A program made the position numbers and the translations under genes. A stretch of 64,000 nt of DNA from NCBI RefSeq assembly GCF_001969855.1, contig NZ_MRBL01000009.1, positions 1-64,000 on the forward strand. Reading direction: 5' to 3'. Below the pieces are notes generated by a model. It was not told the origin of the DNA and made no database searches. It saw nothing but the letters and a program-made list of their open reading frames with translations. Below, in pieces: positions 8,535 through 19,317 of the stretch. Each line of letters begins with the position of its first letter. Position 1 is the first letter of the stretch. The DNA comes from Bacillus haynesii (GTDB lineage: Bacteria > Bacillota > Bacilli > Bacillales > Bacillaceae).

Positions 8535-10894
8535 AGCGTCTAGAACGGTTGTGCGGAAAAAGCTTTCGGGAATCTTCAACGCTTGACCAGTATCAGACGC
8601 TCGGCATCATGGTCAGGGAACATATCAGCGCAAACTGGATCGGAACCAATGAAAGAAGCCGCTCCAACCAAAATAAACAGACCTATTATTTATCGATTGA
8701 ATTTCTCCTGGGCAGACTGCTCGGCCAAAACCTGCTCAACCTCGGCGTCCGTGAGATTGTCAAAGAAGGTCTTTCCGAGCTTGGCATTTGTCTTGAAAAC
8801 ATCGAAGAGGCCGAAATGGATGCAGGCCTTGGCAACGGGGGGTTGGGCAGGCTTGCGGCGTGCTTTTTGGATTCACTGGCTTCGCTCGACCTTCCCGGGC
8901 ATGGAATGGGGATTCGCTACAAGCATGGTTTTTTCGAACAAAAAATCGTCGACGGTCATCAAGTCGAACTGCCTGAACAATGGCTCAAACATGGTTACGT
9001 GTGGGAAATCCGCAATGCCGATCAGGCTGTTTGTGTTCGTTTCGGCGGCCGGGTCAAGATGGCGCAGGAAGGAGGGCGCCTCCGCTTTTGGCAGGAAGAA
9101 GCGGAAGTGATGACAGCCGTGCCTCACGACATCCCGATCATCGGCTATGAGACCAAGACGGTCAACACCCTCCGGCTGTGGAATGCGGAGCCTTGCTCGC
9201 TCCATCATGAACCGAATATTTTGAAGTATAAACGTGAGACAGAAGCTGTATCTGAATGTCTGTATCCGGATGACACGCATGACGAAGGCAAGATTCTCCG
9301 TTTGAAACAGCAGTATTTTTTAGTATCGGCAAGCCTGCAAAGCATTGTGAAACGCTATAAGAAAAACCACCCGTCACTCCATGATTTTCATCAAAAAGTC
9401 GCGATCCATATCAATGACACCCACCCCGCTTTGGCTGTGCCGGAATTGATGAGAATTTTGCTTGATGAAGAAAAAATGACGTGGGATGAAGCGTGGCATG
9501 TTACCGTACATACGATTTCATATACGAATCATACGACGCTTGCCGAAGCGCTGGAAAAATGGAGGATCGATTTAATTAAACCGCTTCTGCCGAGAATTTT
9601 TATGATCATTGAGGAGATCAATGAGCGGTTTTGCTCCTGGCTGTGGGAAAAATACCCGGGTGAATGGGGAAGGATCGAAAAGCTTGCCGTCATCGCCCAC
9701 GGCGAAGTGAAAATGGCCCACTTGGCGATTGTCGGAAGCTACAGTGTTAACGGCGTCGCCAACATTCATTCAACCATATTAAAAGAGCGGGAAATGAACG
9801 ATTTTTATTCCATTTTCCCTTTTAAATTCAATAATAAAACGAATGGCATCTCACATAGAAGGTGGCTGTTAAAGGCAAATCCGCCGCTTGCGAACCTGAT
9901 AACTGAAGCGATAGGAGACGGGTGGCTGACAGATCCGGAAAGCCTTCTGGATCTTCGTCCGTTTGCGCGCGATTCCGCGTTTCTTGAATCGTTTCAGCGC
10001 ATTAAAAGGGAACGAAAACAGCTTTTGGCAGACATGATGAAAGGCAGCCTCGGCTTCGCCGTTAATCCTGACAGCATCTTCGATGTTCAAGTCAAGCGTC
10101 TCCACGCTTATAAACGCCAGCTTTTAAATGTGCTCCATATCATGTATTTGTACAACAGGCTGAAGGAAGACAAAGGCTTTGCCATTTATCCGCAAACGTT
10201 TATTTTCGGAGCGAAAGCATCGCCGACTTATCATTATGCCAAAAAGGTGATCAAGCTGATCCATTCAGTCGCAGACAAAATCAATCATGATCCGGATGTC
10301 AGACAATCGATCAATGTCATCTTTCTGGAAAATTACCGGGTATCAACCGCCGAGCGTATTTTTCCGGCGTCAGATGTCAGCGAGCAAATATCTGCGGCCA
10401 GCAAAGAAGCCTCCGGAACTGGGAACATGAAGTTCATGATTAATGGGGCTTTGACGATCGGCACGCATGACGGCGCCAATATTGAAATGCTTGAGAGAGT
10501 GGGACCTGAGTGTATCTATACGTTCGGTTTAAAGGCGGATGAAGTGCTGAACTACGCCGAAAAAGGCGGCTATCTGTCAAGGGAATACTATCAGCATGAT
10601 GCAAGGATCAGACAGACGGCCGATCAGCTGATCAATGGTTTTTTCGAAGGAGAAGCCGGCGAATTTGAGCCGATTTATGACTCGCTGATCGCATATAATG
10701 ATGAATACTTCGTTTTAAAAGATTTCGCTTCGTATATTGAAGCGCAGGAGCGGATTCAAAAAGACTACCTGAATAAGCGTCTTTGGGCCGAAAAAGCCGT
10801 CACAAACATCGCGCATGCCGGATATTTTTCAAGCGACCGCACGATCCGGGAGTATGCGGACGACATTTGGGAAATTGAGCCGTACCACCGTTGA
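8495..10894 (+). CDS. glgP: Glycogen phosphorylase GlgP
   Basis: Releases glucose-1-P from glycogen by phosphorolysis. 799 residues, standard GT35 length. The pyridoxal-phosphate lysine is in SGTGNMKFM (K near 646), and GLGNGGLGRLAACFLDS marks the N-terminal domain. ATG 8495 follows AAAGGGGG 9 nt upstream. It is the last gene of glgBCDAP, so synthesis and breakdown are made from one transcript; flux must be set by ADP-glucose supply and phosphate. Confidence 0.96.
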   Translation: MFSCKESFKQCFLKRLERLCGKSFRESSTLDQYQTLGIMVREHISANWIGTNERSRSNQNKQTYYLSIEFLLGRLLGQNLLNLGVREIVKEGLSELGICLENIEEAEMDAGLGNGGLGRLAACFLDSLASLDLPGHGMGIRYKHGFFEQKIVDGHQVELPEQWLKHGYVWEIRNADQAVCVRFGGRVKMAQEGGRLRFWQEEAEVMTAVPHDIPIIGYETKTVNTLRLWNAEPCSLHHEPNILKYKRETEAVSECLYPDDTHDEGKILRLKQQYFLVSASLQSIVKRYKKNHPSLHDFHQKVAIHINDTHPALAVPELMRILLDEEKMTWDEAWHVTVHTISYTNHTTLAEALEKWRIDLIKPLLPRIFMIIEEINERFCSWLWEKYPGEWGRIEKLAVIAHGEVKMAHLAIVGSYSVNGVANIHSTILKEREMNDFYSIFPFKFNNKTNGISHRRWLLKANPPLANLITEAIGDGWLTDPESLLDLRPFARDSAFLESFQRIKRERKQLLADMMKGSLGFAVNPDSIFDVQVKRLHAYKRQLLNVLHIMYLYNRLKEDKGFAIYPQTFIFGAKASPTYHYAKKVIKLIHSVADKINHDPDVRQSINVIFLENYRVSTAERIFPASDVSEQISAASKEASGTGNMKFMINGALTIGTHDGANIEMLERVGPECIYTFGLKADEVLNYAEKGGYLSREYYQHDARIRQTADQLINGFFEGEAGEFEPIYDSLIAYNDEYFVLKDFASYIEAQERIQKDYLNKRLWAEKAVTNIAHAGYFSSDRTIREYADDIWEIEPYHR

Positions 10895-10902
10895 ATTTAA
10901 AA

Positions 10903-10931
10903 ACGCTAAGCCCCGCTGGTCAGGGGCTTAG
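10903..10931. terminator. Shared hairpin between glgP and yteA
   Basis: CTAAGCCCC/GGGGCTTAG stem between two convergent genes. On the minus strand it is followed by GCGTTTTTA, so it best serves yteA; the plus strand lacks a good T run. It overlaps the yteA stop codon. Confidence 0.6.
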
Positions 10932-11683
10932 TCGTCGTCTTCAGTATAAGGGTCCTTTTCATAAGCCGGGAGATCGCCGAAAGAGGTCATGATACCTTCT
11001 TCATCAAGAAGGTCTTCATATTTTTCGTGTTCTTTCGTCGGATAGACGGTTACTTCTTTTCCGGTAATGTCTGTTGCGGCATAGTTTTCGTAATCTTCGA
11101 CATACCCGAGCGGCTCTTCATATTCCATGTACATCTGGCTGTATGACAGCGGTGGAACGGCAAGATCCTGAGGCGTTTCCGAATTGCCGTAGCGTTCGAC
11201 ATCCTGGTAAGCGTCTTCTGAATCGTATGCGACGTTTTCATCGTCTTCGTCTTGTTCAAAATGTCCGAACGGCGGGTTCAGCACTTCTTCCTCAATCGGA
11301 CGGTCTTTTGAAACGGAGACGGTTGACGAATGTTCACTGCACGTCGTTGCGGTTGGCAGTACGGACAGCCTTTCATACGGGATGTCCTTTCCGCATACTT
11401 CACAGCGGCCGTATGTCCCTTTTTCGATCTTGGCCAAAGCGTGTTCGATATCGTGTAAATGCTCTCTTTCATGTTCAAAAAGGGCAAGGTCTTTTTCGCG
11501 TTCGTACAGTTCTGTACCTTCATCTCCCGGATGATTGTCATAAGCCGAAAGATCGCCCGTCGAGTTGAACGGGTGCGTTACATCGATGCCAAAATGTCCG
11601 TTTTCTTTAAAGCGGCTGACGATCTCTTCCTTTCCGGCTTTCAGTTCATTTTCGAGTTTTGTCAACTGTTCTTTTGTTAGCAC
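10928..11683 (-). CDS. yteA: YteA-family protein (DksA/TraR-type zinc-finger fold)
   Basis: 251-residue acidic protein with an N-terminal helical region (LTKEQLTKLENEL), the YDNHPGDEGTELYEREKD motif and a DksA-like finger CEVCGKDIPYERLSVLPT followed by CSEH. This family is linked to sporulation or stress in Bacillus; its molecular role is unproven. The start is GTG 11683: GAGG lies 8 nt upstream and the product then begins MLTKEQ as in B. subtilis; ATG 11689 lacks proper spacing. Here the finger keeps Cys-Cys-Cys-His, whereas the B. subtilis protein, as I recall it, has lost most of these ligands. Confidence 0.88.
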   Translation of the reverse strand: MLTKEQLTKLENELKAGKEEIVSRFKENGHFGIDVTHPFNSTGDLSAYDNHPGDEGTELYEREKDLALFEHEREHLHDIEHALAKIEKGTYGRCEVCGKDIPYERLSVLPTATTCSEHSSTVSVSKDRPIEEEVLNPPFGHFEQDEDDENVAYDSEDAYQDVERYGNSETPQDLAVPPLSYSQMYMEYEEPLGYVEDYENYAATDITGKEVTVYPTKEHEKYEDLLDEEGIMTSFGDLPAYEKDPYTEDDD

Positions 11684-11765
11684 ATGCATCGCCTCGTTTC
11701 TTTAAAGTGCTCGCGTTTTTAGTATGAACGAATTCAAACAGAACTTTCATTGTAAATAAAAGCAA

Positions 11766-11798
11766 AAAAAAAGAGCCGTAAAGGCTCTTTTTTAAAAA
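11766..11798 (-). terminator. menA terminator
   Basis: On the minus strand AAAGAGCC, loop TTTA, GGCTCTTT and a long T run follow the end of menA. Confidence 0.85.
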
Positions 11799-12724
11799 AT
11801 GTACTGAATGAGCAGGGCAATGGCGAGCAGAAGACCGAAAAAGGTGTTCGTCTGCGCCGTTGATTTCATGGCGACCATCAGTTCCGCCGGCTTTTCTTTT
11901 GCCTTGAACTCCTGGATGGCTTTAATCGGTTTCGGCAGGCTTAAAAGAACGAGGCAGCTCCACAGAGAAACGATCTCAAAGCCGATGTATATACCGATCA
12001 GTATATAGGAAACAGCAAAAACCCAGCTCAAAATCTGTACGGCGTTTTTTCTTCCGGCCAAAATCGGCAGCGTCTTCCTTCCGTTTTCTTTATCTCCGAC
12101 CAAATCGCGGATATTATTGGAAAGATTGATGCCTCCGACTAAAATCGTAATCGGAAGGGAGATCAGAAAGACGTTCCAGGTCAGCCCGCCTGTCTGAATA
12201 TAGTATGAAATCAGGATGATGACCATTCCCATAAAAACGCCCGACATAATTTCACCGAACGGCGTATAGGAGATCGGAATCGGCCCGCCTGTATAAAGAT
12301 AGCCGACGGCCATGCATACCAATCCGATCAGCGCAAGCCACCAGCTTGAAGAAGCACAGATGTACACGCCGAGTAAAACGGCGACTCCAAACAGTCCGTA
12401 TGCCAGATATAATACCGTCTTTGGCTTCATTCCATAGCGGACGATAGCACCTCCGATGCCGACCGAGTTTTCATTATCAAGTCCTCTTACAAAATCAAAA
12501 TACTCATTGAATAAGTTTGTTCCGATTTGAATTAATATTGATGCGGCCAGCATAGCTAAAAACAGCCAGATATCAATTTTTCCCGATTCAAGGGACATCA
12601 CGGTCCCGAGCGTTACAGGGACAAAGGCGGCTGTCAGTGTATGGGGTCTTGTTAACATCCACCATACGCGCCATTTTTCCGGCTTTATTTCAGAAACACT
12701 CCCTGAAAGTGATTGATGCTGCAT
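11792..12724 (-). CDS. menA: 1,4-dihydroxy-2-naphthoate prenyltransferase MenA
   Basis: Membrane UbiA-superfamily enzyme that attaches the heptaprenyl chain to DHNA to give demethylmenaquinone. It has about nine hydrophobic segments, with the prenyl-diphosphate motifs NLFNEYFDFVRGLD and NLSNNIRDLVGDKENGRKT (two Asp-rich loops). ATG 12724 (310 aa) is chosen because AAAGGAG lies 8 nt upstream; the open frame extends 37 codons further without a ribosome site. Divergent from menF, so both halves of the quinone pathway flank one 268-bp control region. Confidence 0.94.
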   Translation of the reverse strand: MQHQSLSGSVSEIKPEKWRVWWMLTRPHTLTAAFVPVTLGTVMSLESGKIDIWLFLAMLAASILIQIGTNLFNEYFDFVRGLDNENSVGIGGAIVRYGMKPKTVLYLAYGLFGVAVLLGVYICASSSWWLALIGLVCMAVGYLYTGGPIPISYTPFGEIMSGVFMGMVIILISYYIQTGGLTWNVFLISLPITILVGGINLSNNIRDLVGDKENGRKTLPILAGRKNAVQILSWVFAVSYILIGIYIGFEIVSLWSCLVLLSLPKPIKAIQEFKAKEKPAELMVAMKSTAQTNTFFGLLLAIALLIQYIF

Positions 12725-12992
12725 AAAGTATGACTCCTTTAGTTTTAATACGTACACGTCCATACTAAGTTTAGAAAAAGTTAAAAAAGGTGTCAATATA
12801 ATGGGGGATATTGTTAGAAAAAAAGCGGTCGTCACGCATTTCGAAAATATTAAATGACCTTGTCTTTTTCAATCGGCCGATTACGTTTATAATAGGTAAG
12901 GGCGGTTGTTAATAAAGTGTCGTTTTGTTGACACATACCGTTCACAGGTGTATGGTTATAAAAGCATTTTACGGATTTTGGAGGAATGTATC

Positions 12993-14417
12993 ATGGTGAC
13001 AACAGTGCAGCGCACTTTCCTCAGGGAAGCGCCTGAAGCATTAAACATCGTCAAAAAAGTCAACCATGCTGTTTTAATAAGTTATTCCAGAAAAATTGAG
13101 AGCATAGATGCTCTTTCCTTTTTCATAAACGGGGAAGAACAATTTGCCGGGGAACGTTTCTTCTGGTCTGATCCGGACGGCGGACTGACGCTTGTCGGAC
13201 TAGGAAAGGAAGTTTCGGTTTCCACAGATCTGAAGGATGCCGGACGTTATCAGGCTGTACATGAAAAATGGGAGCGCTTAAAAGAGAAAACCTATCACTT
13301 CCATGAAGATCAAAGCAGGAGTCAGGCAGCGGTGGGGCCATTGCTGTTTGGCGGTTTTTCATTTGATCCGCTGGAAGATCGCAAGCAGCATTGGAACGGC
13401 TACCAGGAAGGCGCTTTTTTTATTCCCTCCGCTATGCTGACACAGGACGGAGAGGAAACATTTATAACGGTCAATAGATGGAAGGCTCCTGAAGAAGACG
13501 TGCGCAAAGTACTTGAAGAAATAAAGGGCGCTGCTTCACAGCTGACCAAGGCGGACGCTTCCCGTTATCCCGAAAAAGGTCATACGCGTTATACCGCCAA
13601 GGAGGAACTTGATGTTCCTGAATGGCTTGAAGCGGTCCGACGGGCGACAGACGACATTAAAAACGGGAAGTACGATAAAGTCGTGCTCGCAAGAGAGATC
13701 CTTTTAACGTTCGATCAGCCTGTCGAACTTCACAGAGTATTATTCAATCTGATGTCTGAACAAAAAACGAGCTATATATTCGCCATTGAAGAAAACGGCA
13801 AAAGTTTTTTGGGAGCGTCTCCTGAACGTCTGGTCAAAAAAGACGGAGAGAACGTTCTGTCGACCTGCCTTGCCGGTTCAATCAAGAGAGGCGAAAGTGA
13901 GCAGGAAGACCGGATGCTCGGTCTTGAGCTGTTAAACGATGAAAAAAATCTCATTGAACACGACATTGTCGTCAATATGATTCATCAGGCGCTTTTGTCA
14001 AATTGTAGCAATATCAAAAAGCCGGCCAAGCCGGGACTGTACAAAACAAAAAATGTGCAGCATTTGTATACGCCGATTGTCGGTAAAATGAATGCGGAGT
14101 CCTCGCTTTTTGATTTAATCGAGAAACTTCATCCAACTCCTGCGCTCGGGGGAGCACCTCAGCAAAAAGCGATTGAGGTCATCAGGGAGTTAGAACCGCT
14201 GTCAAGGGGCTGGTATGCGGCACCGGCGGGTTGGGTCGACATGTCCGGCAATGGGGAATTCGCGGTGGCGATCAGGTCAGGACTTATCGATTCAAAAGAG
14301 GCCAGAATTTTTGCCGGCTGCGGAGTTGTGGCTGATTCCGATCCTCTTATGGAATACGAAGAAACGCAAATTAAGATGAAGCCGATGCTGTCTGCACTTG
14401 GAGGCGATATCCGTTGA
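12993..14417 (+). CDS. menF: Isochorismate synthase MenF
   Basis: Converts chorismate to isochorismate, the first step of menaquinone synthesis. The 474-residue protein has the C-terminal chorismate-binding domain with [19 protein letters not shown] and [10 protein letters not shown], the signature of isochorismate/anthranilate/salicylate synthases. ATG 12993 has GGAGG 9 nt upstream. The stop overlaps menD. A TATAAT at about 12890-12895 upstream suggests the men promoter, though the -35 is weak. Confidence 0.95.
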   Translation: MVTTVQRTFLREAPEALNIVKKVNHAVLISYSRKIESIDALSFFINGEEQFAGERFFWSDPDGGLTLVGLGKEVSVSTDLKDAGRYQAVHEKWERLKEKTYHFHEDQSRSQAAVGPLLFGGFSFDPLEDRKQHWNGYQEGAFFIPSAMLTQDGEETFITVNRWKAPEEDVRKVLEEIKGAASQLTKADASRYPEKGHTRYTAKEELDVPEWLEAVRRATDDIKNGKYDKVVLAREILLTFDQPVELHRVLFNLMSEQKTSYIFAIEENGKSFLGASPERLVKKDGENVLSTCLAGSIKRGESEQEDRMLGLELLNDEKNLIEHDIVVNMIHQALLSNCSNIKKPAKPGLYKTKNVQHLYTPIVGKMNAESSLFDLIEKLHPTPALGGAPQQKAIEVIRELEPLSRGWYAAPAGWVDMSGNGEFAVAIRSGLIDSKEARIFAGCGVVADSDPLMEYEETQIKMKPMLSALGGDIR

Positions 14418-16150
14418 CTGAAAATCCAATTACAAAATATATAGGGAATTTTATTGATGAGCTTTCCCTCGCAGGCGTGACAGAAGCGGTCATCTGCCCG
14501 GGATCAAGATCGACGCCCCTTGCGATTTTGGCCGCGAGTCATCCGGACATCAATGTTCATATCCATGTGGATGAAAGATCGGCTGCGTTTTTTGCAATGG
14601 GCATGGCAAAGGCAATACGGAAGCCTGTCGCATTGATCTGTACATCCGGAACGGCTGCGGCGAATTTTTACCCGGCTGTGATCGAAGCTCATTATTCAAG
14701 AATACCGCTTATGATCTTAACGGCTGATCGGCCGCATGAACTGAGAGAAGTAGGAGCACCTCAGGCGATTGATCAGCAATTCTTATTCGGAAACTTTGTT
14801 AAGTTTTTCACAGACTCGGCTTTGCCTGACAATCATCCTGAAATGCTGGCGTACATCCGGTCTTTGGCTGCACGTGCAGCCGGAGAAGCCAAAAAAGCGC
14901 CGCGCGGGCCCGTGCATATCAACTTTCCGCTGAGAGAGCCGCTCATGCCGAACCTTGAGGATGAACCGTTTCAAAGGCTGAGAAACGGCAGTCATGTGAC
15001 GGTTGAAAGCGGCCGTTTCCGTACTGACCGGCATGAGCTTGAAGCGCTGAGTGATCTGATCAAAGAGACGGAAAAAGGCGTGATCGTCTGCGGAGAGCTG
15101 CAAGATGATGATGCTAAAGCACATATTGTATCTCTTTCGCAGGCAGCGGGATATCCGATTTTGGCTGACCCGCTCTCAAACTTGAGAAACGGCAGCCATT
15201 CAAAAGAAACCATTATCGATGCATACGATTCATTGTTGAAAGAAGAACAGCTGAAACGCGAGCTCATGCCTGAGCTTGTCATCCGCTTCGGCGCGATGCC
15301 GGTTTCAAAGCCGCTTTTTCAGCTGCTAAAGCAAAATCCGAGCATCAGGCAAATCATCGTTGATCCAGATGGAGGGTGGCGCGATCCGACTCAGCTCAGC
15401 GCACATATGCTGCATTGCACGGAAGAGGAGTTCGCGGCTCTTGCGGCTTCCGCTGTCAAAAAAAGATCAGGCAACTGGCCGGAGAAGTGGCGGTTTGCCA
15501 ACAGCCGCTTCCGCGCTCTTTTAAGAAATCTTGAAGCTGAGGATCTTACCTTTGAAGGAAATATCTACCGTAATCTGCAGCATTTGATTCCAGAAAACAG
15601 CTCCCTGTTTGTCGGAAACAGCATGCCGATTCGCGATGCGGATACATTTTTTGAAAATCAGGAACGGTCTTTCCGGATTTTTGCCAATAGAGGGGCAAAC
15701 GGGATTGACGGCGTTGTCTCAACTGCGCTGGGCGTATATGCCGCAACGAAAGAACCGGTAACCCTTGTCATCGGCGATCTGTCGTTTTATCACGATTTAA
15801 ACGGCCTCCTCGTCAGTAAAACGCTCGACATCCCGCTGACTGTCGTTCTCGTCAACAATGACGGCGGCGGCATTTTCTCATTTCTTCCCCAATCTGCTGA
15901 AGAAAGGTACTTCGAGCTCTTGTTCGGAACGCCGACGGGGCTCGAATTCGAGCATGCCGCCAAGCTGTATGGGGGACGCTATATATGCCCTGAGTCATCC
16001 GCCCATTTTGCCGATGCGTATTTGTCCTCCGTCAACCGCCGCGGCTTGGATATTATTGAGGTGAAAACGAAGCGCGATGATCGTGTGGAGCAGCATCGCC
16101 AGCTGCTTGATTCCGCGATGCATGAAATAAGAAAAGAGTGGCCGTTTTGA
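14414..16150 (+). CDS. menD: SEPHCHC synthase MenD
   Basis: Thiamine-diphosphate enzyme joining 2-oxoglutarate-derived succinic semialdehyde to isochorismate. 578 residues; N-terminal PYR domain with [10 protein letters not shown] and [11 protein letters not shown], and C-terminal PP domain with [13 protein letters not shown] and [15 protein letters not shown] start at 14414 overlaps the menF stop (TTGA), so translation is coupled. Confidence 0.96.
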   Translation: MTENPITKYIGNFIDELSLAGVTEAVICPGSRSTPLAILAASHPDINVHIHVDERSAAFFAMGMAKAIRKPVALICTSGTAAANFYPAVIEAHYSRIPLMILTADRPHELREVGAPQAIDQQFLFGNFVKFFTDSALPDNHPEMLAYIRSLAARAAGEAKKAPRGPVHINFPLREPLMPNLEDEPFQRLRNGSHVTVESGRFRTDRHELEALSDLIKETEKGVIVCGELQDDDAKAHIVSLSQAAGYPILADPLSNLRNGSHSKETIIDAYDSLLKEEQLKRELMPELVIRFGAMPVSKPLFQLLKQNPSIRQIIVDPDGGWRDPTQLSAHMLHCTEEEFAALAASAVKKRSGNWPEKWRFANSRFRALLRNLEAEDLTFEGNIYRNLQHLIPENSSLFVGNSMPIRDADTFFENQERSFRIFANRGANGIDGVVSTALGVYAATKEPVTLVIGDLSFYHDLNGLLVSKTLDIPLTVVLVNNDGGGIFSFLPQSAEERYFELLFGTPTGLEFEHAAKLYGGRYICPESSAHFADAYLSSVNRRGLDIIEVKTKRDDRVEQHRQLLDSAMHEIRKEWPF

Positions 16151-16959
16151 AATTGACACTGAAAGACGGCGTTTCCTATAAAATAGAAGACAATGGCCTG
16201 TCTGCGGAAAAAACGGCGGTGTTTTTGCATGGCTTTACAGGAAGCGCGGCAACGTGGGACGGGATAGACGGCTATTTTCAGGGAATGCGTCTGATCAAGC
16301 TGAATCTGCTCGGACACGGCGGAACCGACTCGCCGGCAGACAGCCGGCGCTACACAACAGAGAAGCAGGCAGCTGATCTGATCGAGATTTTTGATCGTTT
16401 AAATGTGAAACAGGCTTACCTCATCGGTTATTCAATGGGCGGCCGACTTGCCTTATCCTTGGCGATGATTCACCCGGAGCGTGTGTCCGGTCTTGTGCTG
16501 GAAAGCAGTTCCCCGGGGCTTGATTCGCCGGAAGAAAGAAAAGCCCGCAGGGAGCAGGACAGCCGGCTCAGCAGGCGGATACTGGAAGAAGGAATTGAGT
16601 CTTTCGTAGATTATTGGGAAGGCATTCCGCTGTTTGCATCCCAGCTTTCAATGGACCCTTCGAAAAGGAAAAAAGTGCGCGAAGAACGTCTGAACAACAA
16701 TCCGGTCGGGCTTCGTGGCAGCTTAATCGGAATGGGGACCGGCTCACAGCCGTCCTGGTGGAACAAACTGAGCGGAATCGATTATCCGGTGCTTCTCATT
16801 GCGGGAAGCCTGGATCGGAAATTTATCGAGATCAATGAAAGCATGGCACAGCGCATTCCAGCCGCCCGCCTTGAGATTGTTGAACATACCGGTCATGCGG
16901 TTCATGTGGAAGAGCCCGATTTTTTTGGTAAAATAGTAAGTGAATTTATTTTAAAGTAG
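16138..16959 (+). CDS. menH: SHCHC synthase MenH (alpha/beta hydrolase)
   Basis: Eliminates pyruvate from SEPHCHC. Alpha/beta-hydrolase fold with oxyanion motif HGFTGS, nucleophile Ser in GYSMGG (near 99) and C-terminal His in [13 protein letters not shown]. 273 residues. GTG 16138 overlaps the end of menD by 13 bp and keeps an N-terminus ([12 protein letters not shown]) similar to B. subtilis MenH; a TTG at 16147 is the alternative. Confidence 0.92.
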   Translation: MAVLKLTLKDGVSYKIEDNGLSAEKTAVFLHGFTGSAATWDGIDGYFQGMRLIKLNLLGHGGTDSPADSRRYTTEKQAADLIEIFDRLNVKQAYLIGYSMGGRLALSLAMIHPERVSGLVLESSSPGLDSPEERKARREQDSRLSRRILEEGIESFVDYWEGIPLFASQLSMDPSKRKKVREERLNNNPVGLRGSLIGMGTGSQPSWWNKLSGIDYPVLLIAGSLDRKFIEINESMAQRIPAARLEIVEHTGHAVHVEEPDFFGKIVSEFILK

Positions 16960-16972
16960 GAGGTACACATCT

Positions 16973-17791
16973 ATGACTGTAGAATGGAAAAGCGAACGTC
17001 AATACGAAGATGTATTATATGAAACATATAACGGCATCGCCAAAATCACGATCAATCGCCCTGAGGTACATAACGCATTTCGTCCAAAAACGGTTTCGGA
17101 ACTGATCGATGCGTTTGCATATGCGCGGGATGATGCCAATATCGGCGTTATTGTCCTTGCAGGTGCCGGCGATAAAGCGTTCTGTTCAGGAGGAGACCAG
17201 AAAGTAAGGGGACACGGAGGCTATGTCGGTGAAGACGAGATTCCGCGTCTGAACGTGCTTGATCTTCAGCGGTTGATCCGCGTCATTCCGAAGCCTGTTG
17301 TTGCGATGGTTTCAGGCTATGCGATCGGCGGCGGTCATGTGCTCCACATCGTATGCGATTTGACGATTGCTGCGGACAACGCGATTTTCGGACAAACAGG
17401 ACCGAAAGTCGGCAGCTTCGATGCAGGATACGGATCAGGCTATCTGGCGCGTATCGTCGGCCATAAAAAAGCGCGGGAAATTTGGTACCTGTGCCGTCAG
17501 TACAATGCTCAGGAAGCAAAGGAAATGGGTCTTGTCAATACGGTTGTACCGCTTGAAAAGCTTGAAGAAGAAACGATTAAATGGTGTGAGGAAATGCTTG
17601 AGAAAAGCCCGACAGCACTCAGATTCCTTAAAGCGGCCTTTAATGCCGACACAGACGGACTTGCCGGCATCCAGCAGTTTGCCGGAGATGCGACACTGCT
17701 TTATTACACAACAGATGAAGCGAAAGAAGGCCGCGATGCGTTTAAAGAAAAACGCCGTCCAGACTTCGGACAGTTCCCGCGTTTTCCTTAA
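16973..17791 (+). CDS. menB: 1,4-dihydroxy-2-naphthoyl-CoA synthase MenB
   Basis: Crotonase-family ring-closing enzyme acting on o-succinylbenzoyl-CoA. 272 residues; oxyanion-hole segments [11 protein letters not shown] and [11 protein letters not shown], and the [13 protein letters not shown] active-site loop typical of MenB. Strong TAGGAGG ribosome site 9 nt before ATG. A hairpin separates it from menE. Confidence 0.96.
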   Translation: MTVEWKSERQYEDVLYETYNGIAKITINRPEVHNAFRPKTVSELIDAFAYARDDANIGVIVLAGAGDKAFCSGGDQKVRGHGGYVGEDEIPRLNVLDLQRLIRVIPKPVVAMVSGYAIGGGHVLHIVCDLTIAADNAIFGQTGPKVGSFDAGYGSGYLARIVGHKKAREIWYLCRQYNAQEAKEMGLVNTVVPLEKLEEETIKWCEEMLEKSPTALRFLKAAFNADTDGLAGIQQFAGDATLLYYTTDEAKEGRDAFKEKRRPDFGQFPRFP

Positions 17792-17804
17792 AAACCGGTA
17801 GAGA

Positions 17805-17838
17805 GAAACAGCTTAGTGCGACTGAGCTGTTTCTTTTA
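17805..17838 (+). terminator. Intercistronic hairpin between menB and menE
   Basis: 12-bp stem (GAAACAGCTTAG/CTGAGCTGTTTC, one G:U pair), loop TGCGA, then TTTTAT. It looks like a partial terminator inside the men operon and would lower menEC expression relative to menFDHB unless menE has its own promoter. Confidence 0.65.
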
Positions 17839-17868
17839 TCATTCAAGACATTTTTTGGAGATGATGAT

Positions 17869-19305
17869 ATGCTGATGGACCATCCGAATTGGCTTAAACA
17901 GCGAGCAAATCTGACACCTGACAGGATGGCTGTGATTCAGGGAGATCACAAGCTGACTTTTATTCAATTATTTCACGAAGCAAAAAAAATGGCCGGACAG
18001 CTGAAGAGCTTTGGTCTGAGGAAAGGGGATACAGCAGCTGTACTTCTCACAAACCGGATGGAGATGGTCATCGCCGTCCATGCCTGCTTTCTTCTCGGTG
18101 TTCGTATCGTTTTGCTGAATACGAAGCTGTCAATGGCCGAACGAACATATCAAATTGAACACTCGGAAGCAAAGCTATTGCTTACAGAGCAGCCTTTCAT
18201 AGAAAAGCATAGAGGGGAACAGCTCGCTCGCGCTGTTGACATTGAAGACGTTCAAAACGCCGCTTGCCCTCCGGTTACGGAAATCGAAAGCATTCATTTG
18301 GACGATGCGGCAACAGTTATGTATACCTCTGGAACGACCGGACGACCGAAAGGGGTTATGCAGACATTTGCCAACCATTATTTCAGCGCGGTTTCATCGG
18401 CCTTGAATTTGGGGCTCCAAGAACACGACCGCTGGCTGATCGCCTTGCCGCTTTTCCACATCAGCGGCTTATCGGCTCTTTTTAAATCGGTCATTTACGG
18501 AATGACTGTTGTTTTGCATCAAAGGTTTGACGCGGAAGAAGTTCTCCGTTCGATCAAAGACAATCAAGTAACAATTGCATCAGTCGTTCAGACGATGCTG
18601 TCGAGGCTTGCGGCAAAAGTCGACAGCTGCCCCGGATCATTAAGGTGCCTGTTACTGGGCGGAGGGCCAGCACCACTTTCTCTCCTTGAGGAATGCAAAA
18701 GAAAGAGGCTGCCGGTCGTCCAGTCATACGGGATGACTGAAACGTGCTCACAGATTGCAACCCTCGCCCCGGAATACTCGATTGAAAAGCTCGGTTCAGC
18801 CGGCAAACCGCTGTTTGCATCAAGCATCAAAATCGAAAACAACGGAACGGAATGCCAACCCGGAGAACATGGCGAAATAACCGTAAAAGGGCCGACCGTT
18901 ATGAAGGGCTACTTGAAAAATGAGGCGGCAAATAAAGCTTCATTCAATGACGGCTGGTTTAAAACCGGTGATATCGGGTATCTTGACGATGACGGATTTT
19001 TATTTGTGCTGGACAGGCGTTCAGACTTAATCATATCAGGAGGAGAAAATATCTATCCGGCTGAAGTCGAGGCCGTTCTTCTGTCACACCCCAATGTCGC
19101 GGAAGCGGGGGTGAAAGGGGTCGATGACAAAACTTGGGGAAAGGTTCCCCACGCCTATCTCGTCGCCGACAGCCACGTTGCTGAAGAGGAGCTGAGCGAA
19201 TTTTGCAAAGAACGGCTTGCTTCATATAAAGTGCCTAAAGCCTTTCATTTTGTCGGCAAGCTGCCGAGAAATGCTTCAAATAAACTGATGAGACATCAAT
19301 TGTAG
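17869..19305 (+). CDS. menE: o-Succinylbenzoate--CoA ligase MenE
   Basis: ANL-superfamily ligase that activates o-succinylbenzoate with ATP and CoA. 478 residues; P-loop YTSGTTGRPKG, SYGMTETCSQ, TGDIGYLDDDG, and the C-terminal catalytic Lys in NASNKLMRHQL. ATG 17869 sits 8 nt after TTTGGAG. menC follows after 12 nt. Confidence 0.95.
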   Translation: MLMDHPNWLKQRANLTPDRMAVIQGDHKLTFIQLFHEAKKMAGQLKSFGLRKGDTAAVLLTNRMEMVIAVHACFLLGVRIVLLNTKLSMAERTYQIEHSEAKLLLTEQPFIEKHRGEQLARAVDIEDVQNAACPPVTEIESIHLDDAATVMYTSGTTGRPKGVMQTFANHYFSAVSSALNLGLQEHDRWLIALPLFHISGLSALFKSVIYGMTVVLHQRFDAEEVLRSIKDNQVTIASVVQTMLSRLAAKVDSCPGSLRCLLLGGGPAPLSLLEECKRKRLPVVQSYGMTETCSQIATLAPEYSIEKLGSAGKPLFASSIKIENNGTECQPGEHGEITVKGPTVMKGYLKNEAANKASFNDGWFKTGDIGYLDDDGFLFVLDRRSDLIISGGENIYPAEVEAVLLSHPNVAEAGVKGVDDKTWGKVPHAYLVADSHVAEEELSEFCKERLASYKVPKAFHFVGKLPRNASNKLMRHQL

Positions 19306-19317
19306 AAGGAGAGCGCC

